From assembly GCF_001648775.1 (NCBI RefSeq), contig NZ_LVEJ01000026.1:124001-188000 (forward strand): a stretch of 64,000 bases of DNA, read 5' to 3'. Positions 19,439-27,969 of this stretch are shown here, one piece after another. The notes below the pieces were generated by a model. The model did no database searches. It saw nothing but the letters and a program-made list of their open reading frames with translations, and was not told where the DNA came from. The stretch comes from Pseudomonas fluorescens. GTDB lineage: Bacteria; Pseudomonadota; Gammaproteobacteria; Pseudomonadales; Pseudomonadaceae. Each line of letters begins with the position of its first letter. Position 1 is the first letter of the stretch. Made by a program: the position numbers and the translations under genes.

Positions 19439-19947
19439 TGCGTACTCCCCACAGACAAGGTCTGCGACAAATGCAAAGGCAGGTAAACCAGGCTCAATTC
19501 CAGGTCGGAAATGCCGGTGATCTTCCAGGTGTCGTCGATCACATCCCCGTTGCGCACGACGTAGATTTTTTCGCCGTTCTGCAAAAACACTTGCAGGTCG
19601 CTGCGGTCATGCAGCCTGCCGACGAACTGAAACGGCACCGGTGGCAGGCTCGGGGCTTGCACCACTTTGGCCGGGTTGATCGCTTGTTCGGTGACCGTGG
19701 CCAGGGTTGGCGCGGCCTTCCAGGATTTGGCCGCGAACAGGTCGCCGGCCGGGCTCAGGTCTTTGATTGGCGCATCCTTGGCCTTGGCGGTGCTGGCCGG
19801 CAGCGCGCCACGGGTTTTCCCCGGTGTGGCGACGGCAACCTGATTCGAATCGGCGTCTTCGCTCGGCGAGAAATACGCCGGCAACCACGCCAGCGCGGCC
19901 GCTACACCGAAGAACGCTACCCACCCTGTCACGCGCTTGGTATTCAT
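19435..19947 (-). CDS. PilP/GspC/MshK-like inner-membrane linker
   Basis: This 170-aa protein has one N-terminal transmembrane helix (about 8-26), an Ala/Lys/Asp-rich linker (30-95), then a small beta domain (FQFVGRLHDRSDLQVFLQNG, EKIYVVRNGDVIDDTWKI). That domain resembles the HR domain of GspC and PilP, which touches the secretin periplasmic domains. Its position directly upstream of the secretin gene, with overlapping stop and start codons at both ends, supports this role. Confidence 0.78.
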   Translation of the reverse strand: MNTKRVTGWVAFFGVAAALAWLPAYFSPSEDADSNQVAVATPGKTRGALPASTAKAKDAPIKDLSPAGDLFAAKSWKAAPTLATVTEQAINPAKVVQAPSLPPVPFQFVGRLHDRSDLQVFLQNGEKIYVVRNGDVIDDTWKITGISDLELSLVYLPLHLSQTLSVGSTQ

Positions 19948-20495
19948 CACGACCTCGACAGGTAAAGGGTCATACGGATCCGGCCATTGAGGTCGGTGTC
20001 GCCAATCTTTTTGCGCTGCAATTCGAGGTCTTCCACCACCACTGCCGGCAACTGACCGAGCAAGGCGTGCACGAAGCGGCGTAGCTGCGGGTAGCTGCCG
20101 CGCACTGGCAGAAGAATCTGATAGCGCGCCAGATGGGTTTTCGGGTCGACGCCGAGCGCATATTCACCGCGCGCAAGAGTGATGTGTTCCTGGGCTGCGA
20201 GGGCGTAGATGCGGTCGATCGCCACGGTGGCTTGCGGCTGCGCCGGCAGTTTGTTGCGGAAGTCGTCGAGTTGACGTTGCGGCACCACCGGCGGCGCGAT
20301 GCTGCCGTCTTCAACCTTGGCCAGGTACTCGGTGGCTTCCTGAGTCTGCTGGCTCAAGTGCTGCAACGATTGCCAGCCCGGCAACAAACCGCCGAGTGCC
20401 CAGGCCGCGGCAACCAGCAGCAGCGCCAGCCCGGCCAGGCCCGGAATACCGAGGCCTTGCAGGTATTCGTGGACGATCAGTCTAGGGATTCGCAT
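19947..20495 (-). CDS. PilO/GspM-like assembly protein
   Basis: This 182-aa protein has one N-terminal transmembrane helix (about residues 18-40), a coiled-coil stretch (SLQHLSQQTQEATEYLAKVE) and a ferredoxin-like periplasmic domain (YQILLPVRGSYPQLRRFVHAL, VVVEDLELQR). This is the PilO/GspM/MshJ architecture. With its PilN-like neighbour it should form the inner-membrane platform. It overlaps both neighbours. Confidence 0.82.
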   Translation of the reverse strand: MRIPRLIVHEYLQGLGIPGLAGLALLLVAAAWALGGLLPGWQSLQHLSQQTQEATEYLAKVEDGSIAPPVVPQRQLDDFRNKLPAQPQATVAIDRIYALAAQEHITLARGEYALGVDPKTHLARYQILLPVRGSYPQLRRFVHALLGQLPAVVVEDLELQRKKIGDTDLNGRIRMTLYLSRS

Positions 20496-21027
20496 CGCCC
20501 ATCTCCCAGGTCGCCGACAGGTTGAATTGCACCGGTTGTTCCGGCGATTTGACGACGATCTCGTGGCTCAGCAGCGACACGTCGGACAGCTCGTCGCTGG
20601 CTTCCAGACGTTTGTGGAAATCGAGCATCGCTTGCAGATCGCGCGCTTCGGCGCTGATCCGCACCTGACCTTTGCGCGCATCCGGGGTCAGGCTCAGCAG
20701 TGCGACGTCATCGCGCGGCATCGCTTCGAGCATGGCGAACAGGCGTTCCCATGGGCGGCGCAATTGCTGCGAAACCTTGCGCATCTCGGCGAGGTTTGCC
20801 GCTTGCTCGCGAGTTTCCGCCGGGCTCAAGGTGGACTTGGCGCCGCTGTCGCCAGTGAGCTGACGCTGCGTGGTTTGCAGGTGGCCTTGTTGCTGTTCGG
20901 TGTGCGCGTCGAGGTGCTGTTGCACGCCGAAGCACAGCGCCGCCAGCAGCACACCGCCGCCGAGCAGGCCCCAACCCAACGGGCCGGAACGTGGACGCGG
21001 CTGAAAGTCGAGATTGAGCGCGCGCAT
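20482..21027 (-). CDS. PilN/GspL-C-like assembly protein
   Basis: This 181-aa protein starts MRALNLDFQPRPRSG, the short cytoplasmic peptide that PilN proteins use to dock PilM. A transmembrane helix (about 18-38) and coiled coil follow, then a periplasmic ferredoxin-like domain (VRISAEARDLQAMLDFHKRLE, LSDVSLLSHEIV). The ATG at 21027 lies one base after the stop of the PilM-like gene. GspL in classical T2SS is a fusion of PilM- and PilN-like parts; here they are separate as in type IV pili and MSHA. Confidence 0.82.
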   Translation of the reverse strand: MRALNLDFQPRPRSGPLGWGLLGGGVLLAALCFGVQQHLDAHTEQQQGHLQTTQRQLTGDSGAKSTLSPAETREQAANLAEMRKVSQQLRRPWERLFAMLEAMPRDDVALLSLTPDARKGQVRISAEARDLQAMLDFHKRLEASDELSDVSLLSHEIVVKSPEQPVQFNLSATWEMGDANP

Positions 21028-21028
21028 C

Positions 21029-21832
21029 TCAGGCCACCGCCCGGGACATGACGTACAAGCCGTCACGCACAGTCATCGAGGCGTCTTCAAGAGTGCGCAG
21101 TTGCACACCCACCACGTCCGGATGCGCATCAAGGCGCGCCGGCGCATGCAGATAAACGTTGAACGCGCGTTCACTGGTCGAGGCCTGCAACTGCCGTTCG
21201 CGACCGATCAGGGCATTCAACGCGGCATCGCTGTCACTGCCGCCCACCGAACGCACGCCAGCCCAGCGCCCTTCCCTCGCCAGCAACAACACGCTGCGTT
21301 GCGGCTCGGCGACAACAAAGAGGAAGTCGCCGGCGTCGAGGCTTTTGTCGAAGCGGTTGAACGCCGCCATCAGGTACGGCTGCACCGAGCGCAGGCGCAA
21401 ACCGCGACCACTGACCAGCGTGCGCAGGCGTTCGAGCAAGTCCTGTGGCAAGGCGCTGGCGATGCGGTCGTAACCGGCCGGCTCGGCGGACAACACCAGA
21501 CTCCACGGCTGGGTTGGCACGCCAAACAAGTCTTCAAAACACAGCTGGGCAAAGCCGCGCAGTTCTTCCGGGCTGCTGATTTGCGCGCTCCACGGCACCA
21601 GGCAGAAACGGCTGAAATGCCCGGAGATGACCACGCTCAATTCGGCACCGGCGCGGGCGTGTTCACCGAGCAGGCGGTCGAGGGTGTCCAGCGCCACCGC
21701 GTAGCTCTGGAAGCCTTCGTCGATGTATCCGACGCTGCCCAGCCACAAGGTGTCGCTGCCGCGCCGTTGACCGAGGCCAACACCGCTGGCGCCGAGCACG
21801 GCGACAAAACGCTCACGAGATAAATGTGACAC
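21029..21832 (-). CDS. PilM/MshI/GspL-N-like cytoplasmic assembly protein
   Basis: This 267-aa protein looks like the actin-fold component of type IV pilus or T2SS platforms: VAVLGASGVGLGQ near the N-terminus, PQDLLERLRTLVSGRGLRLRS and DAGDFLFVVAEPQRSVLLLA in the second half. It has no transmembrane segment. The likely start is GTG at 21832, preceded by GGAGGAG that lies within the end of the ATPase gene, so the two genes overlap by 20 bp. An ATG at 21913 would lie deep inside the ATPase gene. The similarity is weak, and PilM-like is assigned partly from gene order. Confidence 0.72.
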   Translation of the reverse strand: MSHLSRERFVAVLGASGVGLGQRRGSDTLWLGSVGYIDEGFQSYAVALDTLDRLLGEHARAGAELSVVISGHFSRFCLVPWSAQISSPEELRGFAQLCFEDLFGVPTQPWSLVLSAEPAGYDRIASALPQDLLERLRTLVSGRGLRLRSVQPYLMAAFNRFDKSLDAGDFLFVVAEPQRSVLLLAREGRWAGVRSVGGSDSDAALNALIGRERQLQASTSERAFNVYLHAPARLDAHPDVVGVQLRTLEDASMTVRDGLYVMSRAVA

Positions 21833-23519
21833 GATTGATCTCCTCCAGCGTGGTGCGACCTTGTTCCACCAACTCCAGCGCCGATTCGCGCAGCAGGCGC
21901 AAACCACGGGCACAGGCCAGGGCTTTGATGTGTTTGATCGGTTGGCGCTCGACGATCATCTGGCGCAGTTCGTCATCGAGGTGCAACAACTCGGCAATCG
22001 CCGTGCGCCCGCGATAACCGCTGCCCCGGCAATGGCCGCAGCCCTTGCCGTGAACGAAGTGGTAATGGTCGACTTTCTGCGGATCGAGGCCGGATGCGCG
22101 CAGCTCTTCATCGCCAGGATTGACCGGCGCGCTGCAACTGGCGCACACCAGCCGGATCAGGCGCTGGGCGAGAATCGCGTTGAGCGCCGAGACCAGGCTG
22201 TAGGGGTCGATTTCCATTTGCGTGAAGCGGCCAATCACGTCGAAGACGTTGTTGGCGTGGATGGTGGTGAATACCAGGTGGCCGGTGAGCGCCGATTGCA
22301 CGGCGATCTGTGCGGTGTCGGGGTCGCGGATTTCGCCGACCATGATCTTGTCCGGGTCGTGGCGCAGGATCGAGCGCAACCCCCGGGCGAAGGTCAGGCC
22401 TTTTTTCTCGTTGACCGGGATTTGCAGCACGCCCGGCAATTGATATTCGACCGGGTCTTCGATGGTGATGATCTTGTCCACGCCGTGGTTTATCTCGGTG
22501 ATCATCGCGTACAACGTGGTGGTCTTGCCGCTGCCGGTCGGGCCGGTGACCAACACCATGCCGTAGGGTTCGGCGGCGAGGCGGCGCAACTGGCGCAGGG
22601 TCTCGTCTTCAAAGCCAAGCGCCTGCAACTGCACGCCGCAGACCTTGTCGGCCAGATCCTGTTTGTCGAGGACACGCAGCACCGCGTCTTCACCGAAAAT
22701 GCTCGGCATGATCGATACGCGGAAGTCGATCTGGCGGCCACTGATGCCGATCTTGAAGCGCCCGTCCTGCGGCACGCGTTTCTCGCCGATATCCAGTTCG
22801 GCCATGACTTTGACCCGCGAAATCACCTGCTCGGAGAACTCGGTGCCCTGGACTTTGCTGATGTTGTTGAGCACGCCGTCGATGCGGTACTTGATCACCA
22901 GACCGTTGCCGGTGGTGCCGAGGTGGATGTCGCTGGCGTGCATTTTCAGCGCGTCGTAGAGGGTCGAGTTGACCAGTTTCACCACGCTGCTGGCGTCTTC
23001 GCTGATGCTGGTCAGCGACAGGCTTTGCAGGGTATCGATTTCGTGGTGAGTGTCGCCTTGGGCGTTGAGCGATTCGACGGCGTGGAAGCTTTCTTCGTGG
23101 CGGGCCAGATAGGCCTTGAGGTCATCGGCGTGGACCAGATGCAGCGGCGCGCCGTGCAGGCAGTCGTCGATCCAGGCCAGCCGCGCCGGGTCGAAGGGGT
23201 CGGCAAACACGCCGATGACTTCGTCGTTGTGGCGCAGCAGGATGAATTCACGTTTCAGGCATTGTGCGAGGGTGACCCGGTCAAACACCGGCGTCGCTTG
23301 AAACAGGCTGTCGGTGTCGAGCACCGGGTAATGCAGGGTGGCGCCGAGGGTATTAATGAATGGCATCGGCGCCAGTTCACAGAGCACGCCGAGGGCTTCG
23401 AGAACGCGTTCGCCGGAAGTGGCGGCCCGCGCCCGGGCCTGGGCAAGCTGTTCACTGGAAAAGCGCGCGGGGGCGCTTTCGGCCGGCAGTGGTTCGACGA
23501 CAACGGACAGACGTTCCAT
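21813..23519 (-). CDS. gspE: GspE/MshE-type secretion ATPase
   Basis: This 568-aa hexameric ATPase powers pseudopilus assembly. An N-terminal MshEN/GspE-N domain (about 1-170) precedes the ATPase core with Walker A GPTGSGKTTT (near 326), Asp box and Walker B IMVGEIRD (near 390), and His box HLVFTTIHANN. A zinc module has VCASC (near 457) and GCGHCRG (near 493), followed by YRGRTAIAELL. GGAGAG precedes the ATG. It heads a gene block E-M-N-O-P-secretin-pseudopilins resembling MSHA gene order. Its membrane partner GspF is encoded 14 kb away at 37489. Confidence 0.96.
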   Translation of the reverse strand: MERLSVVVEPLPAESAPARFSSEQLAQARARAATSGERVLEALGVLCELAPMPFINTLGATLHYPVLDTDSLFQATPVFDRVTLAQCLKREFILLRHNDEVIGVFADPFDPARLAWIDDCLHGAPLHLVHADDLKAYLARHEESFHAVESLNAQGDTHHEIDTLQSLSLTSISEDASSVVKLVNSTLYDALKMHASDIHLGTTGNGLVIKYRIDGVLNNISKVQGTEFSEQVISRVKVMAELDIGEKRVPQDGRFKIGISGRQIDFRVSIMPSIFGEDAVLRVLDKQDLADKVCGVQLQALGFEDETLRQLRRLAAEPYGMVLVTGPTGSGKTTTLYAMITEINHGVDKIITIEDPVEYQLPGVLQIPVNEKKGLTFARGLRSILRHDPDKIMVGEIRDPDTAQIAVQSALTGHLVFTTIHANNVFDVIGRFTQMEIDPYSLVSALNAILAQRLIRLVCASCSAPVNPGDEELRASGLDPQKVDHYHFVHGKGCGHCRGSGYRGRTAIAELLHLDDELRQMIVERQPIKHIKALACARGLRLLRESALELVEQGRTTLEEINRVTFIS

Positions 23520-23600
23520 GGCTTGCTCTCCAACCGGGGCTCAGAGCCCTGTCGGCGCGGCAAACCTTGGCGGCAAGTGCCGGAACGTCTGTTCGCGCCA

Positions 23601-24131
23601 TTACTCCCCGGTGAGCATTTGATCGTCGTCCGGTGCCATGGCGTGCAACTGTCGTCGCCGATCCGCCAACACCCAACTGCCATCGTACAACTGCAACGGG
23701 AAGCTCTCGGTCCTGCTCTGGCGTCGTTCGACAAAGCCCTCGGAAGGGCTCGCACCGGGTTTCGCTTCACGCTTGATGCCCAGAAGGTCGCAGACCGCCC
23801 GCGCCAGTTCCGCCAATGGAAACGGTTTGAACAGGATGTGGCTGACCCCCAGTTGCCGCGCCCGCTCACAGACTTCAGCGGTCGGGTGACCCGTTATCAG
23901 CACAAAATGGCACGTCCTGTTCTGGCGGACCGCGTCGAGCACCTCAAAGCCTTCCATATCGGGCAAGCGGTAATCGAACACCAGCACGTCGGGGGCAAAG
24001 GTTTCGGCCAGGCCGATCGCCGTCGCTCCGTCATGTGCAATCCGGACGTCCAGCCCCTGCGCCGACAGATAATCCTGAAGGTTTTGTGCAAGCAGCTGTT
24101 CGTCTTCGACAACCAGTACTTTGTTAACCAA
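23601..24131 (-). CDS. Receiver-only response regulator
   Basis: This 176-aa protein has a CheY-like receiver (about 1-120) with the acidic pair (VVEDEQ), phospho-acceptor Asp in LVFDYRLPD (near 50), switch Thr (LITGHPT) and Lys (LFKPF). The remaining 55 or so residues (KREAKPGASPSEGF onward) are polar and match no output domain I know. The start is TTG at 24131, supported by AAGGAG six bases upstream. A sigma-54 promoter and G/C palindromes lie upstream, and the secretion ATPase gene is 81 bp downstream. It may relay from the kinase at 3656-5104 to an unlinked regulator. Confidence 0.9.
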   Translation of the reverse strand: MVNKVLVVEDEQLLAQNLQDYLSAQGLDVRIAHDGATAIGLAETFAPDVLVFDYRLPDMEGFEVLDAVRQNRTCHFVLITGHPTAEVCERARQLGVSHILFKPFPLAELARAVCDLLGIKREAKPGASPSEGFVERRQSRTESFPLQLYDGSWVLADRRRQLHAMAPDDDQMLTGE

Positions 24132-24195
24132 GGTCGACTCCTTGAAACAGCAGGTCCGATGACCCCGCCCTGAGAGTGCGCCTTACCAGGGGTAA

Positions 24196-24211
24196 CGCAC
24201 ACTTCATGCCA
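24196..24211 (-). promoter_or_regulatory. Sigma-54 promoter of the response regulator-T2SS-csgEFG operon
   Basis: The minus strand reads TGGCATG-N4-GTGCG with GG-N10-GC spacing; the -24 element is perfect and the -12 element keeps TGC. The start would be near 24184, about 50 bases before the TTG codon. The palindromes at 24285-24347 are then 100-163 bp upstream. Confidence 0.65.
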
Positions 24212-24284
24212 GGCTGAGCGCCGGTAATTTTATGTCTTCATGTCCTTGAAATTAATGACAATGCCCGCTCGTCCCGGTACCCCG

Positions 24285-24347
24285 TTCCCCATAAACGGGG
24301 AAGCACCTGAATGGGCATCGAAGCCATTCCCCACCATTGGGGGGGAA
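24285..24347. promoter_or_regulatory. Two TTCCCC...GGGGAA palindromes (probable activator sites)
   Basis: TTCCCC-N6-GGGGAA (24285-24302) has perfect 6-bp arms, and a second pair TTCCCC-N9-GGGGAA spans 24327-24347. They are 42 bp apart, about four helical turns, so they face the same side of the DNA. They lie between the parvulin-like gene and the sigma-54 promoter of the response regulator. They are the clearest copies of the motif shared across the locus. Confidence 0.65.
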
Positions 24348-24350
24348 CCT

Positions 24351-25112
24351 TCAGTCGTCGTCAATTCGTTCGATCCTGTTCTGCACCCGTAATTGCGCGA
24401 GCACTTGGCGACGAGCCTGGGTCTGTTGCTGTCGGGCGAGCTGTGCCCTGACTGTGTCCAGCCCCTGCAAATCTGGGACATCGGCGGCCTCCAAGTGGTT
24501 CGGCAAATAAATCACATGCCAGCCGAACGGTGAACGCACCGGATCGCTGGCGAAACTCGCCCCGCTGACAATCGAGGCGCGCATTTGCATCAAGCGTAGA
24601 CGCGCTGCGGCGACTGTGGCGGAATCCGCTTGCGCGGGCACACGGATCAGCAGGTGGCGGGGTTGCAAGGTATTGGCGCGGATCAGCTCGGCGAACATCT
24701 GCTGCGCGGCCAGTTCGCGGCGGGTGTACTCGGTGAAGGACGCCTCATCGAAACCGGCATCCTGCAAGCGCCGGACGAATTTATCCGCGCCGCCGATGGC
24801 CAGGCGGGTTTGCTCGATCTGCTGACGCAGCGCTTGCTCGTCAATCTGTCGGCCACGCTTCTGCGATTCCTGCCACAGCAGCTCTTTGTCGATCAGCATT
24901 TGCAACGCCGCCTGGCGCAGTTCCTTGTAAGCCTTGGGGCTGCGAATGCTGGTTACCGCACGGCCCTGATCTTCCAGGTATTCGGCGAAGAAGCGCTCAA
25001 AGCGAAACCCGGATATTTCCTTGCCATTGACCCGCGCCACGGCCGGTTCGTTATTGGCCCACGCCAGCGGCAACCAGCCGGCCAGCAGCCATAGCAGCGT
25101 TATGAGTTTCAT
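24351..25112 (-). CDS. SurA/parvulin-like periplasmic chaperone with a collapsed PPIase domain
   Basis: This 253-aa protein has a signal peptide (about 1-19, AWA-NN) and a SurA-type helical N-domain (VARVNGKEISGFRFERFF, LIDKELLWQESQKRGR). The parvulin domain starts normally (LQPRHLLIRVPAQAD) and ends normally (PVRSPFGWHVIYL), but the catalytic middle is missing. SGASFASD joins directly to PVRSPFGWHVI, where active parvulins have about 40 residues including the GGDLG(W/F) loop. It is probably a chaperone without isomerase activity. It is the last gene of the block that begins at the beta-propeller gene, so it may help fold the oxidases or Sco proteins. Confidence 0.85.
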   Translation of the reverse strand: MKLITLLWLLAGWLPLAWANNEPAVARVNGKEISGFRFERFFAEYLEDQGRAVTSIRSPKAYKELRQAALQMLIDKELLWQESQKRGRQIDEQALRQQIEQTRLAIGGADKFVRRLQDAGFDEASFTEYTRRELAAQQMFAELIRANTLQPRHLLIRVPAQADSATVAAARLRLMQMRASIVSGASFASDPVRSPFGWHVIYLPNHLEAADVPDLQGLDTVRAQLARQQQTQARRQVLAQLRVQNRIERIDDD

Positions 25113-25127
25113 GATCGGGCCCTCCGT

Positions 25128-26678
25128 TCAGGGGCTGGCAACAATCGGTTTATAGGGCGCGACCAGATAGAAACGCTGATCGGGCAAATCCACGGTGACC
25201 ACGTGCGCGCCGCTCAAGCCCAGACGCCGACCGGGGCCGAAACTCAGGCGCGGGGTCAGGCCGGTGTCGAAATCGTGCAGGCCTTCCAGCGCTGCCACCA
25301 GTTTTTCGCGGCTGGCGTCGCGGCCGGCCTGTTTCATGCCTTCGCTGAGCAGCAGCATCGAGGCGTAGGCGCCGACTTGCAGCACCGCGTGCTGGGCGCC
25401 GAGCCCTTGGCCTTCGCGCAGCAGGGTCAGGGCCATGCGCCCGGCCTGGGTCCAGTCGCTGGGCACGAACGGATAAGCGAGAAACACCCGCCGCGAGAAC
25501 CCCTCCGGTACTTGCAGCAAATCACCCGCAACCTGGCTCGAAGCGGCGAACAGATACGGCACCTGACCGGCACCTTGCAGGCGTGTCGCCAAGCGACCAA
25601 AGCCGCCGCCGTTGCCCAGATAAAACACCGAACGCGAGCCCAACGGCAGCGCCTCTGCCGCCGGGTCGTAGGCTTGCAGATGGACGTTCTGCCAGCCGTG
25701 ATTCTGCAAATACTGGCCGAGGTTTTGCGCAGCTTGCGTCTGGATCGGGTCATCGGGATAGGCAATCAGCGTCGGCCCTTGTAGCACCCGCAGGCTCGCC
25801 GTGGCGTAATCGGCCAGCGCGATCAGTTGCTCGCGCAAGCCCGGCAACGGCTCGAAAATCTGCGGACTGGCCTGCATCGAGCCGAGCAACGACAAGGCGC
25901 CAATCAGCGGTACGCCCGACTGCTCCAGTCGACTCGCCAATTCACTATCGAGGGCCGGCGCCAGCGGCGCGACCAAAGCGAACACCTGTTCCTGCTCGAT
26001 CAACTGTTGCAGGGCTTGCTCGGCGCTGGCGCGATCCGGGCCTGGATCGATCACGGTCAAGCGCAGTTGCCGCCCATGAATGCCACCGGCCTGATTGATC
26101 CGCGCGACGCTGCCGTTGAGCACAGCGGCGACGGTCATGCCCTCCTCCGCCAACGGGCCTTGACTGGGCAGCAAGGTACCGAGGTGCAAGGTTTGCGCCT
26201 CAAGGCCCGGGTCGCGTTCATCGGCGAGGCGTTTGAGATAGGCGGTGAGGTTGCGCTGATCCTTCATCGACAGCACAAAGCGCGGCATGCTCGGGTCGAG
26301 ACGATTGTGGCCGGGGTCGCGGCCTTGCTCGATGACGGTCGCCAGACTGCTCTCGGTGTACGCCGGATAGCTACGCCCGTTGACCTGTTGCTGGCCGTAA
26401 GTGCTGGTCAGTCGCGCCCAGTTCAGCGGCGGCGGACGCACCCCGCCTTCGGGTCGGCCGAGGCCATCGGCGCCATGGCAGTTGGCGCACGGCAGGCGGG
26501 TCGCCGGCAGCAACACATCCGCCGCGCCGACCCGCGCCATGATCGCTTCGCCGCTGGCCGACAGACCTTGGCGGTACAGGCGTTTGCCCGCTGCCTCTTC
26601 CGGGGTCAGCGGCGCAGCGCCCGCGCCAAGGCTCACGCCAGCGAGCAGGATCAGGGTGAGGACGCGGCAGCGTTTCAT
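25128..26678 (-). CDS. Cytochrome c domain fused to a periplasmic binding protein
   Basis: This 516-aa exported protein has a signal peptide (about 1-21). A class I cytochrome c domain follows, with heme motif CANCH (about 64-68), a downstream MPRF as possible axial Met, and the helix NLTAYLKRLADERD. From about residue 160 onward it is a type 1 periplasmic binding fold of the branched-chain-amino-acid type: LHLGTLLPSQGPLAEEGMTV, INQAGGIHGRQLRLTVID, PLIGALSLLGS. No permease or ATPase is nearby, so it is unlikely to serve an importer. It lies 10 bp from a Sco gene in the multicopper oxidase block. An electron-transfer or sensing role is plausible but inferred. Confidence 0.88.
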   Translation of the reverse strand: MKRCRVLTLILLAGVSLGAGAAPLTPEEAAGKRLYRQGLSASGEAIMARVGAADVLLPATRLPCANCHGADGLGRPEGGVRPPPLNWARLTSTYGQQQVNGRSYPAYTESSLATVIEQGRDPGHNRLDPSMPRFVLSMKDQRNLTAYLKRLADERDPGLEAQTLHLGTLLPSQGPLAEEGMTVAAVLNGSVARINQAGGIHGRQLRLTVIDPGPDRASAEQALQQLIEQEQVFALVAPLAPALDSELASRLEQSGVPLIGALSLLGSMQASPQIFEPLPGLREQLIALADYATASLRVLQGPTLIAYPDDPIQTQAAQNLGQYLQNHGWQNVHLQAYDPAAEALPLGSRSVFYLGNGGGFGRLATRLQGAGQVPYLFAASSQVAGDLLQVPEGFSRRVFLAYPFVPSDWTQAGRMALTLLREGQGLGAQHAVLQVGAYASMLLLSEGMKQAGRDASREKLVAALEGLHDFDTGLTPRLSFGPGRRLGLSGAHVVTVDLPDQRFYLVAPYKPIVASP

Positions 26679-26687
26679 GGCGCGGAC

Positions 26688-27308
26688 TCAACGGCCAGCC
26701 ACGGGCATTGTCAGCAACTGCAAGCGCTGGGCAATGGCGGCAGCCGGGGCGTCGGGGCGGATCTTGCTCCAGCGTTTATTGGCGACATCGCCGACGATCA
26801 ACTGCGTGGAATGCTGCTCGGGGGTCGGCACGATCTGGCCGATGCGACTCAGTACCAGGTCCATCTGCGCCTTGTCGCCGGTAAGGAAAAGCCAATGAGG
26901 GTCATCGGAACCCTGCTTCAAGGTGTAAGCCTTGAGCACCGCTGGCGTGTCGCGCAGCGGGTCACTGGTAAGGGAAATGAAGGTGATGTCCGGCGCCTTG
27001 TCGCCCAACAGCTCGCGGACTTCCTTAAGCTTTTGCGTGATCAGCGGACAGGCGTCGTTGCAACTGGTGAAGATCACGTTGAGCAGAACGATGCGGTTTT
27101 GCAGCGCGTCGCTGTAGAAGCGCAACGTCTCGCCGTTCTGGTCCTGCAACGGCGTGTCGGTGAACCAGGTTTTCGCGTCGTGGGTGCCTTTGGCCGGTGC
27201 AGCAGCAACAGCCGCTGGCGGCTCTGAAACGTGACCTTCGTGGGCCAGCGCGACGTTGCTGAGAATCCAGAAACACACGGTCAGGGAGATCCAGTCGAGC
27301 AGTCTCAT
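26688..27308 (-). CDS. Sco1/SenC-family copper-delivery protein
   Basis: This 206-aa protein has an N-terminal signal or anchor (about 5-22, ALA-HE), a His-containing N-terminus, copper motif TSCNDACP and the distal His in EQHSTQLIVGD. LTSDPLRDTPAVLKAY is family-typical. The ATG overlaps the stop of the adjacent Sco gene by four bases, so the two are translationally coupled. In the local context it should metallate or reduce the copper sites of the secreted oxidases. Confidence 0.93.
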   Translation of the reverse strand: MRLLDWISLTVCFWILSNVALAHEGHVSEPPAAVAAAPAKGTHDAKTWFTDTPLQDQNGETLRFYSDALQNRIVLLNVIFTSCNDACPLITQKLKEVRELLGDKAPDITFISLTSDPLRDTPAVLKAYTLKQGSDDPHWLFLTGDKAQMDLVLSRIGQIVPTPEQHSTQLIVGDVANKRWSKIRPDAPAAAIAQRLQLLTMPVAGR

Positions 27309-27955
27309 GGCTGTTGCTCCATGGCGATGGCGGTGTGTTTGGCGTGGGTGCGCAGGCCGCTGAGCTTCTCGACTTCCTTGGCCAGCAGCGCCGGGTCGGT
27401 GAAGCCGTAGTAGCGCATCCAGTGGCGGCTGTCGCCGTCGCCGACGAGGATCAGCGGTTGATGACTCTTCAGGTCGCCGCTGAAACTGCCGAGGCCTTTG
27501 AGGGTTTCATTGATCGACTGCGGCGATCCGGTCAGCCAGCTCCAGCCCGGCCCGCGCTGGAAGGTTCGGGCGTAATCCTGCAGGCGTTTCGGGTCGTCGC
27601 GCTGTGGGTCGATGCTGATCGACACCAGTTGCACTTCCTTGCCGACGCGCGCGCCGAGTTGTTTCTGTACTTTGCCCATGATCGACGAAACCACCGGGCA
27701 CACCGTGGTGCAACTGGTGTAGATGAAGCTCATGACGACGATTTTGCCCTGCACCAGGTCTTGTTCGAGGCGTACGGTTTTGCCGTTCTGGTCGAGCAGC
27801 GGCACGTTGGCGAATTTCACTTGGGCGTGTTCTTGGGTGTTGCTGGCCGGGGCCTTGTGTCCGGCGTGTTCGTCGGCCGAATGGGCCTGAACCTGGTGGA
27901 TGCCAACGCTCAACAGACACAGGCTCAGCAGGCCAGTGGATGCAAATCGGTTCAT
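27305..27955 (-). CDS. Sco1/SenC-family copper-delivery protein
   Basis: This 216-aa protein has a signal peptide (about 1-24, VQA-HS), a His/Asp-rich mature N-terminus (HSADEHAGH) that could bind Cu, copper motif TSCTTVCP and SISIDPQRDDPKRLQDY. The conserved downstream His is in SHQPLILVGD. ATG 27955 is chosen for GAGGAG upstream; the TTG at 27973 overlaps the previous stop and has no such site. It follows the beta-propeller gene. Confidence 0.93.
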   Translation of the reverse strand: MNRFASTGLLSLCLLSVGIHQVQAHSADEHAGHKAPASNTQEHAQVKFANVPLLDQNGKTVRLEQDLVQGKIVVMSFIYTSCTTVCPVVSSIMGKVQKQLGARVGKEVQLVSISIDPQRDDPKRLQDYARTFQRGPGWSWLTGSPQSINETLKGLGSFSGDLKSHQPLILVGDGDSRHWMRYYGFTDPALLAKEVEKLSGLRTHAKHTAIAMEQQP

Positions 27956-27969
27956 GTCGAAACTCCTCT

